DNA from: CAZDDA01 sp964568045
GTDB lineage: Bacteria; Bipolaricaulota; Bipolaricaulia; UBA7950; UBA9294
Length of the DNA stretch: 8,952 nucleotides
NCBI GenBank assembly: GCA_964568045.1
Contig: CAZMOL010000064.1
Span: 1-8,952, forward strand
Direction: 5' to 3'
Below are positions 1-6,507 of this stretch, piece after piece. The notes under the pieces are model-generated. The model was not told where the DNA came from. It saw only the letters and a list, made by a program, of their open reading frames with translations, and made no database searches. Position 1 is the stretch's first letter. The number at the start of each line of letters is the position of its first letter. The position numbers and the translations under genes are program-made.

Positions 1-30
1 AACGGGGCCGAGCGATCGGCCCCGTTTTTC
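1..30 (+). terminator. Rho-independent terminator of an upstream gene
   Basis: A perfect 10-bp GC-rich stem (bases 1-10 pair with 17-26) closes a 6-base loop, and the right arm runs straight into a T-rich tail (TTTTTC, then more T's). This is the classic intrinsic terminator layout for rightward transcription, so it should end a gene lying left of the window and insulate the enolase promoter. Any matching A-tract on the left, which would make it bidirectional, is outside the window. Confidence 0.9.
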
Positions 31-70
31 TTTGTTCTCTATAGAGTTCCGCAGACGATTGTCCTTGGCG

Positions 71-99
71 TTGTCCGGTTGAAGACGGATGATTATACT
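71..99 (+). promoter_or_regulatory. Sigma-70-type promoter for the eno operon
   Basis: A TTGTCC hexamer at 71-76 and a TATACT hexamer at 94-99 are separated by exactly 17 bases. They match the housekeeping consensus at 4 of 6 and 5 of 6 positions. Transcription would start near 105-107, leaving a short leader of about 23 bases before the enolase ATG. The position directly after the upstream terminator supports it. No operator or riboswitch is recognisable in the short leader. Confidence 0.7.
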
Positions 100-128
100 C
101 GTCACGATACTTTTCCGAGGGGGAACGG

Positions 129-1406
129 ATGGGACTGATTGAAGATATTGAAGCACGTGAGATCATCGACTCGCGTGGGAACCCAACGGTAGAAGTAGAC
201 GTGTTTCTTGATGACGGCGGCTTCGGCCGGGCTGCAGTCCCCTCGGGAGCCTCTAAGGGAAAGAACGAAGCCCTGGAATTGCGGGACGGGGACAATGAGC
301 GATTTCACGGTCGCGGGGTCAGCCAGGCTGTAAGCAATGTGATGGAGGAGATTGCTCCTGCGCTCATTGGTCAGGACGCGCTTGCTCAAGGCAAGATCGA
401 CCGACTTCTGATTGAACTCGATGGCACGGAGAACAAGAGCCGACTGGGAGCAAATGCGCTGCTGGGGGTCTCACTGGCGACGGCGTGCGCGGCTGCAGCC
501 AGTCTTGGTATTCCGTTCTTCCGTTATCTGTCCGGTGCTGGGGAACCCCGTCTTCCGCTTCCGATGATGAATGTCTTAAACGGAGGCCAGCACGCCGACA
601 ACAACGTTGACATCCAGGAGTTCATGCTGATTCCAATTGGGGCCTCAACATTCCACGATGCGGTCCGCTATTGCTCCGAGGTTTTCCACACCCTGAAAGG
701 TGTTCTGAAAGAGAAGGGGCTTTCTACCTCGGTTGGTGATGAGGGTGGTTTTGCGCCCGACCTTGGCGACAACCGGGAAGCTTTGGTTCTGCTTGTTGAG
801 GCAATTGAGAAGAGTGGTTATCGTCCCGGTGAGGACATCGCGCTGACGATCGATGCCGCAGCGACCAGCTTCTACAAAGGGACGTACCGCTTCACCATCG
901 GGGGGAACACCGCGAAACTCTCCGCAGAGGAGCTTGTTGACATCTACCAAGAGTGGGTTTCCGCGTATCCGATCGTCTCCATCGAGGATGGCCTGGCTGA
1001 GGAGGACGAGGCGGGCTGGACGCTTCTTACCGAGCGACTCGGTGGCAAAGTCCAAATTGTGGGAGACGATGTCTTTGTCACCAATCCGGAGCGTCTCCGG
1101 CACGGGATTGATGCCGGAATTGCCAACTCGATCCTAATCAAGCTGAATCAGATTGGGACCCTCTCTGAAACGTTGGCCACGATGGACATGGCGCACTTCG
1201 CCGGCTATACCTGTGTGGTCTCTCATCGCTCCGGAGAGACCGAGGATACGGCGATTGCCGATCTGGCAACCGGCACAGCATGCGGGCAACTGAAGAGTGG
1301 ATCGATCTCCCGTAGCGAACGGGTGGCCAAGTACAATCGGCTCCTCCGAATAGAGGAGACGTACGAGCTGGAATTGTCCGGTTGGCCACTGCGATTTCAT
1401 CCCTGA
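129..1406 (+). CDS. eno: Enolase (phosphopyruvate hydratase)
   Basis: Cytosolic glycolytic enzyme that interconverts 2-phosphoglycerate and phosphoenolpyruvate. At 425 residues it has the usual bacterial length. The start is fixed by a GAGGGGG ribosome site at 117-123 and by the normal family N-terminus (EAREIIDSRGNPTVE). By comparison with yeast and E. coli enolase, all key residues are present: Mg ligands D242, E286 and D313/D314, catalytic E205 (GDEGG) and K338 (LIKLNQIGT), substrate contacts H155, E164, H366-R367-S368 and K389. Two normally conserved positions differ. The catalytic loop reads SGASKG (K43) where SGASTG is usual, and the segment after D242 reads AAATSFY where AASEF(Y) is usual (S247 in place of Glu). 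Neither is a catalytic residue, so the enzyme is probably active. It is first in the operon and is followed by a DivIC-type gene, a neighbourhood also seen in proteobacteria (eno-ftsB). Confidence 0.98.
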   Translation: MGLIEDIEAREIIDSRGNPTVEVDVFLDDGGFGRAAVPSGASKGKNEALELRDGDNERFHGRGVSQAVSNVMEEIAPALIGQDALAQGKIDRLLIELDGTENKSRLGANALLGVSLATACAAAASLGIPFFRYLSGAGEPRLPLPMMNVLNGGQHADNNVDIQEFMLIPIGASTFHDAVRYCSEVFHTLKGVLKEKGLSTSVGDEGGFAPDLGDNREALVLLVEAIEKSGYRPGEDIALTIDAAATSFYKGTYRFTIGGNTAKLSAEELVDIYQEWVSAYPIVSIEDGLAEEDEAGWTLLTERLGGKVQIVGDDVFVTNPERLRHGIDAGIANSILIKLNQIGTLSETLATMDMAHFAGYTCVVSHRSGETEDTAIADLATGTACGQLKSGSISRSERVAKYNRLLRIEETYELELSGWPLRFHP

Positions 1407-1445
1407 CGATAGAAGTCTTCATAGGTTTGTGAGGGTGAGGGAAAG

Positions 1446-1766
1446 ATGCGGGCACGCGCAAGCAGGTATTCTGCGAGGGAGCGTCATCCGCGCAAAACGC
1501 GGCTTCACATTTGGTGTTTTGCCTTGCTTGCCGTTGTTGGCTTGCTTACCTCTCTTTTCCTCGGCCGGTTTTTCGAGTTGCGAAGGCTTCAGGGTGAGCT
1601 GTCTGTTCTCGTGCAACAGGAGAGACAGGCCCTTGCTGCCCAGGAGGAGTTGCGTGAACGGCTTGCCTTGAAGGATGACCCCGAGACGATTGAACAGAAG
1701 GCGCGAGAGCTGCTCGGCTTGGTGAAACCGGACGAAGAGAAGGTCATCTTCGTAGAGGGAGATTGA
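1446..1766 (+). CDS. Septum formation initiator (DivIC/FtsB family)
   Basis: Small bitopic protein of 106 residues, expected to act in the FtsB/DivIC-FtsL-FtsQ(DivIB) division subcomplex. Layout: a basic cytoplasmic N-terminus (residues 1-21, many Arg/Lys), one membrane segment at about 22-40, a heptad-like coiled coil at about 42-74 rich in Leu, Gln and Glu, then the family's C-terminal motif at 77-102, with DDPETIEQKARELLGL followed by the VKPDEEKVIF region. The ribosome site GAGGG at 1437-1441 lies 4 bases before the ATG, and a second GAGGG at 1431-1435 is also possible. It lies 39 bp after eno with no terminator, and its stop codon overlaps the annotated start of dnaE. DivIC and FtsB are hard to separate by sequence at this size, so I give no symbol. 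A general coiled-coil membrane protein is the only alternative, and the C-terminal motif argues against it. Confidence 0.88.
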   Translation: MRARASRYSARERHPRKTRLHIWCFALLAVVGLLTSLFLGRFFELRRLQGELSVLVQQERQALAAQEELRERLALKDDPETIEQKARELLGLVKPDEEKVIFVEGD

Positions 1767-4700
1767 GACTGTTGGCGGGTACTTTCGTTCACCTACACAC
1801 ACATTCTGAGTACAGCATCCTGGATTCCTCCTGCAAGATTCCTGCTCTCCTCGAACGCGCTGCTTCCTGCGGGATGGACGCGTTGGCTCTCACCGACCAC
1901 GGGATGATGAGCGGAGTCATCAAGTTCTATCGGGAGGCGAAGAAACGCGGGATTAAGCCGATTATCGGAGTAGAGATCTATCTTGCTCCGGGTGACCGAC
2001 ACGAGCGACGAGCGTACCTCGGCAAGAAGTACTTCCATTTGGTTCTCTTGGCTGCTGATCGGCAGGGGTATCAGAATCTTCTTGCTATTGTCAGCCGGAG
2101 CCACACCGAAGGCTTCTACTACAAGCCTCGCGCTGACAAGGATCTTCTCAGGCGCTATCACGCTGGGCTGATCGCTCTATCTGCCTGCGAAAGTGGGGAG
2201 ATACCGCGCCTTCTCGCCGCCGGTCGCGAACAGGAGGCCCAAGCCGCGGCGCAAGAGTACGCCGAGATCTTTGGAGAGGGGAACTTCTACATCGAGCTCC
2301 AGGATCATGGAACGCAACGAGGACGGCTCCTGCAGGAACAACTTGTTCAACTTGCACAGAGTTCGGACTTGCCGCTTGTGGCGACTAACGATATTCACTA
2401 CCTGCACCCGGAGGACCGTTTGGCTCATGAAGTCCTGCTGAATATTCGCGCCAACAAGAAGCTTTCCGAACCTGACCGGCGGACCTTTGACGGCGAAGGA
2501 TACCATTTCCGCACCCACGAGGAGATGGTTGAACTGTTTGCGCAGTTTCCACAGGCGATCGAAAACACGCTTGTGATTGCCGAGCGATGCAACTTAGAGC
2601 TTGAGTTGGGCACCACGATGATCCCGCCGTTCGAGCTTCCGCCAGGAGTGGAAACACCGGATGTTCACCTGCGCACGCTTGCGTACGATGGGGCAAAGGG
2701 CCGCTTTGGAACTCTGAGCGATGAGGTGAGGCAACGGCTCGACAGGGAGCTTGCGGTTATTGAGCGGATGAACTACGCCACCTACTTTCTCATCGTCTGG
2801 GACTTCGTTCGTTTTGCTCGGGAAAGCAGCATCCCGGTAGGCCCCGGTCGCGGCTCCGCTTCGGGGAGTCTCGTCTCCTACTGTCTTGGCATCACCAGCG
2901 TTGATCCCCTGAAGTACAACTTGATCTTCGAGCGATTTCTCAATCCGGATCGGATCAGCATGCCGGATTTCGACATTGACTTTTGTGCCAAGGGCCGTGA
3001 TCGGGTGATTGAGTACGTTCGAGAGAAGTACGATGTTCCCGGTGGTCCACGGCGAACGGCTCAAATCGCAACCTTTGACCGCATGGCCGCACGCAGTGTG
3101 GTTCGAGACGTCGGGCGCGTTATGGGAGTTCCCTACGGAAAGACCGATCGACTGGCCAAACTGATTCCTTACGGATACCAGCTGCGGACTGCGATTGAGA
3201 AGGTAGCTGAGCTGAAAACCCTGTACAAAACAGATGAGGAGGTGCGCAAGCTTGTCGATATCGGCTGTCGCCTGGAGGGCCTGACCCGCAATGCCTCAAC
3301 CCATGCGGCAGGAGTAGTAATCTCTGCCGACGAGTTGATTCGTCATGTGCCGCTGATGCGCCTCACGGACGGAGAGGTGGTTACCCAGTTTGACATGAGT
3401 GATGTGGAAGCCGCGGGGTTGTTGAAGTTCGATTTCCTCGGCTTGCGAAATCTCACTCTGGTGGACGAAACCTGCTCCAACCTGCGGAAACGGGCAGGTA
3501 TTGATATCGACGTAGAAGGCATTCCCCTTGATGATGAAAAGACGTTTGCGCTGATCCAACAAGGGCACACCGCGGGGATCTTTCAGCTTGAAAGTTCTGG
3601 GATGAAGGGACTCATTGAGCGGGTTCTCCCAAATCGTTTCGACGATCTGATCGCTCTTCTTGCCCTCTATCGTCCCGGTCCGCTGGAAAGTGGGATGACA
3701 GATGATTACGTTGCGAGGCGCAGCGGCCGCAAGCCGGTGACCTATCCCCATCCGGATCTAGAGGAGGTTCTTGAGGACACCTACGGGCTTCCCATCTACC
3801 AGGACCAGATCATGCTGATCGCCCAGAAGCTCGGGGGATTCTCCCTTGCTGAGGCGGACATCCTGAGAAAAGCAATGGGAAAGAAGAAGAAGGACATCAT
3901 GAGCAGCCTGCGCGAGAAGTTCATCGCGGGCTGCAGTGCGAACGGCATTCCCCAGGAGTTGGCAGTCCAAACGTTTCAGGACATGGAGAAGTTTGCCCGC
4001 TACGGATTCAATAAAGCTCACGCGACTGCGTACGCTTTTGTCTCTTACTGGACTGCATACCTGAAGGCGAATCATCCGACACAATTTATGGCGGGCCTAC
4101 TTGCCAGCGTACAAGGGGATTCGGACAAAGTCGCCGAGTACATCGGCGACTGCCGTGAGATGGGAATTGAGGTTCTCCCGCCGGATATCAACGAGAGCGA
4201 GCGCGATTTTGCACCTGTCGGCGAAGGTCGAATCCGTTTCGGGCTGGGGGCCATCAAGCACGTCGGAGATGGGACGATTGAGGCAATTCTAGCTGCGAGG
4301 GGCGACGGGTTTGCTTCTTTCTTCGACCTTTGCCGCCACGTTGACGGAGAGGGAGGCGACCGGGAAGCGTTGGAAGCGCTGATCAAGGCAGGCGCGTTCG
4401 ACAGCCTGGGTGCGTCGCGCCGTGACCTTCTTTTGAGACTCTCGGAAGGACTGGAGCTGATGCAGGTTGCATCGCGGGAACGAAGAAGCGGACAGCAATC
4501 CTTCTTTAAGGGCTTCGACCTCACAATTCCCGAGCCTCCGGCCTCGCAGGAGGAGTTCCCTCAAGCTGACCTCCTCCGCTTCGAGAAGGAACTTCTCGGT
4601 CTTTACGTCAGTGCCCACCCGCTGGACAGCCATCGTGCTACCCTTGCTCACTACTGCACACCTCTTTCTCAGGCCAGTGCAATCGATGTGGAAAGGAGTG

Positions 4701-5197
4701 CAACCGTAGGTGGACGGGTCAAGAAGATTCGCAGGATCGCCACAAGAAATGGCGATCAGATGGCCTTTGTTTCACTGGAGGACGGGACTGCGGAACTTGA
4801 GGTCACGATCTTTCCGAGGGTGCTGGACGGTGCATCCGGGTTGCTGGTCGAAGACCAGCTTCTGGGGTGTCTCATCACCGCAAGTGATCGCAACGGCGCG
4901 CGCAACTTCGTGGTTGAGGAGGTGTTCCCGCTAGAAAAGCTCGCAACTCGAACTCCGCTTTCCGTTACTCTAACAGTGCAAGGAAAGCAGCTCGATCCGG
5001 AATGGCTTAAGAGTTTGTCGTCTGTGTTGCAGCAACATCCTGGCGAGGCGCCGGTCCTGTTCCACGTAGAGGATGAGGGAGCATACGTCGAAGTGATAGC
5101 GGGAAAGGGCTTTACCGTGGTCCCATCGCTTGCACTCAAGGAGGGGTTGGAAGTACTCCTTGGTGAGGGAGCGGTCCGGTTTCGAAATGGAGTGTGA
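1763..5197 (+). CDS. dnaE: DNA polymerase III subunit alpha (DnaE)
   Basis: Replicative C-family polymerase of 1144 residues, the normal DnaE length. Domains in order: PHP (about 8-215), with all nine metal-ligand positions filled (H12, H14, D21, H46, E71, H92, C142, D210, H212); palm/thumb/fingers with GPGRGSASGS, catalytic D402 and D404 (PDFDID) and D557 (KFDFLGL), then GIFQLES, YRPGPLESGM and FNKAHATAYA; a helix-hairpin-helix region around 800-860; a likely beta-clamp peptide QQSFF (911-915); and an OB-fold from about 975 (VGGRVKKIRR). No intein or frameshift is seen. The start is uncertain. TTG 1763 overlaps the divIC stop in ATTGA, with GAGG only 4 bases upstream. TTG 1772 gives MAGTFVHLHTH with GGAG 10 bases upstream and is equally plausible. 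Both are non-ATG. The 3' end lies 2 bp before yvcK. Confidence 0.98.
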   Translation: MRLLAGTFVHLHTHSEYSILDSSCKIPALLERAASCGMDALALTDHGMMSGVIKFYREAKKRGIKPIIGVEIYLAPGDRHERRAYLGKKYFHLVLLAADRQGYQNLLAIVSRSHTEGFYYKPRADKDLLRRYHAGLIALSACESGEIPRLLAAGREQEAQAAAQEYAEIFGEGNFYIELQDHGTQRGRLLQEQLVQLAQSSDLPLVATNDIHYLHPEDRLAHEVLLNIRANKKLSEPDRRTFDGEGYHFRTHEEMVELFAQFPQAIENTLVIAERCNLELELGTTMIPPFELPPGVETPDVHLRTLAYDGAKGRFGTLSDEVRQRLDRELAVIERMNYATYFLIVWDFVRFARESSIPVGPGRGSASGSLVSYCLGITSVDPLKYNLIFERFLNPDRISMPDFDIDFCAKGRDRVIEYVREKYDVPGGPRRTAQIATFDRMAARSVVRDVGRVMGVPYGKTDRLAKLIPYGYQLRTAIEKVAELKTLYKTDEEVRKLVDIGCRLEGLTRNASTHAAGVVISADELIRHVPLMRLTDGEVVTQFDMSDVEAAGLLKFDFLGLRNLTLVDETCSNLRKRAGIDIDVEGIPLDDEKTFALIQQGHTAGIFQLESSGMKGLIERVLPNRFDDLIALLALYRPGPLESGMTDDYVARRSGRKPVTYPHPDLEEVLEDTYGLPIYQDQIMLIAQKLGGFSLAEADILRKAMGKKKKDIMSSLREKFIAGCSANGIPQELAVQTFQDMEKFARYGFNKAHATAYAFVSYWTAYLKANHPTQFMAGLLASVQGDSDKVAEYIGDCREMGIEVLPPDINESERDFAPVGEGRIRFGLGAIKHVGDGTIEAILAARGDGFASFFDLCRHVDGEGGDREALEALIKAGAFDSLGASRRDLLLRLSEGLELMQVASRERRSGQQSFFKGFDLTIPEPPASQEEFPQADLLRFEKELLGLYVSAHPLDSHRATLAHYCTPLSQASAIDVERSATVGGRVKKIRRIATRNGDQMAFVSLEDGTAELEVTIFPRVLDGASGLLVEDQLLGCLITASDRNGARNFVVEEVFPLEKLATRTPLSVTLTVQGKQLDPEWLKSLSSVLQQHPGEAPVLFHVEDEGAYVEVIAGKGFTVVPSLALKEGLEVLLGEGAVRFRNGV
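5189..5192 (+). promoter_or_regulatory. Ribosome binding site that sets the yvcK start
   Basis: GGAG ends 7 bases before the ATG at 5200, an ideal spacing. The in-frame GTG at 5194 would have only one base of spacing, so ATG 5200 is preferred. The site lies inside the last codons of dnaE, suggesting translation of yvcK is linked to that of dnaE. Confidence 0.65.
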
Positions 5198-5199
5198 GG

Positions 5200-6507
5200 A
5201 TGAATCTACACCTGCGGGGGAGCTTGAGGTGGCTCTACCCAGGGATGCGGGTAAAGCGTTGGGCTTTCCTTGCTCTTCTCTCAATGGCTCTTGTTGTCTT
5301 TGCCCTGCTTGAGGTTGTGGGAAAAGAACGAATTCGAGAGGTCTACCGTTTTGTGCCGGAAAGTGAGGTTACTCGATTCGCTTTAATCGGCCTGTCTCTT
5401 CTTGTTGGGATTGCTGGATTTGCTGTGGGGGTCTCGCGGCTGGTGCGCTCCGTGGCCCGGGGTGTTGCCCCATTTAAGGAAGAAAAGCCTTCGGATCTTA
5501 TCTACCGGACTCGCGTTCTGGAGAAAGCTCCTCACGTGGTCGCATTCGGAGGAGGGACCGGGCTGTCTACTTTGCTGCGGGGCATGAAGGAGGTGACCTC
5601 AAACCTTACCGCCGTGGTGACGGTGATGGACGATGGCGGTAGTTCAGGACGCCTGCGGGCCGAACTGGATGTGCTTCCCCCTGGCGATGTTCGTAACTGT
5701 ATCCTTGCCCTTGCTGAAGACGAGAGACGGATTGAGCGTTTCTTCCAGCACCGGTTCCGCGGGACATCCGACTTCGATGGACACTCTTTGGGAAACCTCC
5801 TTCTGGTGGGAATGGAACAGGCAACCGGCGGGTTTGACCGAGCAATTGAGGAGATGTGTACTATCCTCAATGTTCGCGGCCGTGTCCTTCCAGCAACTCT
5901 TGCCAAGACTCACCTCATCGCACAGATGGCAGATGGAGAATGGGTGGAGGGCGAGAGCCGAATAACAGCCGACCCTCGCCGGATCGAGCGGATTGCGCTT
6001 TCTGCTCAATCCGTCGATCCGTACAGTCGTGCATTGGAGGCGATTGCTGATGCTGACCTCATTCTACTTGGACCGGGGAGTTTGTATACGAGTCTCATCC
6101 CCAACCTGTTGGTAGAGGGGATTGCTGCAGCAATTGAGGAGGCGGCAGCGGAGAAGCTGCTCGTGGCGAACCTGATGACACAACCCGGAGAAACCACTGC
6201 GTTCACCCTCTGCGATCACTTGCGGATTCTCAACGAGTACATCTCTCTTCGTTGTTTCGATAGCGTTATTATCAACACCGCCCTTCCGGGCGAGGCCTTA
6301 CTCGCGGGGTACTTGGAGGAGTCTGCCGAGCCGGTGAAGGACGACCTGGGAGAGGACAATAGATACGACCTGCAAGCTATTCGCGCTGACCTGTTGGGAA
6401 CCATCGAGTTGGAGGGAAAGCCAACCGTCAAGCACGACCCACGCAAGTCGGCGCGGCTAATCGTCCGACATACGCGTGCATTCTCCCGCGGCGTGCTTAG
6501 CCCTTGA
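5200..6507 (+). CDS. yvcK: YvcK/gluconeogenesis-factor family protein with N-terminal membrane hairpin
   Basis: Member of the YvcK (CofD-like) family. In Bacillus and mycobacteria these proteins bind UDP-GlcNAc and are needed for normal cell-wall synthesis and shape on gluconeogenic carbon sources; no enzyme activity is established. The 435 residues contain the family signatures: FGGGTGLSTLLRG (GGGTG at 117-121), VMDDGGSSGRLR (143-152), PPGDVRNCILAL, GHSLGNLLL, LGPGSLYTSLIPNLL and MTQPGETTAFT. B. subtilis YvcK is about 317 residues; the extra ~110 here carry a basic, aromatic motif (WLYPGMRVKRW, 11-21), a membrane segment at about 21-40, a short charged loop and a second segment at about 60-78. 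The basic flanks predict both ends, and so the YvcK domain, in the cytoplasm. Longer YvcK proteins with such an anchor occur in several lineages. The gene is last in the operon. No rapZ or whiA neighbour is present, unlike Bacillus. The stop overlaps the end of rtcB on the other strand by 11 bp. Confidence 0.93.
   Translation: MNLHLRGSLRWLYPGMRVKRWAFLALLSMALVVFALLEVVGKERIREVYRFVPESEVTRFALIGLSLLVGIAGFAVGVSRLVRSVARGVAPFKEEKPSDLIYRTRVLEKAPHVVAFGGGTGLSTLLRGMKEVTSNLTAVVTVMDDGGSSGRLRAELDVLPPGDVRNCILALAEDERRIERFFQHRFRGTSDFDGHSLGNLLLVGMEQATGGFDRAIEEMCTILNVRGRVLPATLAKTHLIAQMADGEWVEGESRITADPRRIERIALSAQSVDPYSRALEAIADADLILLGPGSLYTSLIPNLLVEGIAAAIEEAAAEKLLVANLMTQPGETTAFTLCDHLRILNEYISLRCFDSVIINTALPGEALLAGYLEESAEPVKDDLGEDNRYDLQAIRADLLGTIELEGKPTVKHDPRKSARLIVRHTRAFSRGVLSP

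Noticed and set aside
1419..1802. Minus-strand frame of 127 codons opposite the divIC gene, and a plus-strand frame at 1429-1671 in another phase
   Set aside because: The DivIC/FtsB reading has the membrane segment, coiled coil and C-terminal motif in one frame. The alternatives have no recognisable domain.
1763..5197. Possibility of an intein, PolC-type exonuclease insertion or frameshift in the long dnaE frame
   Set aside because: The conserved DnaE blocks follow in normal order and spacing over 1144 residues, with no inserted domain. The PHP domain is continuous, unlike PolC.
5194..5199. GTG at 5194 as the yvcK start
   Set aside because: It has only one base of spacing from GGAG; the ATG at 5200 has seven. 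The difference is two residues.
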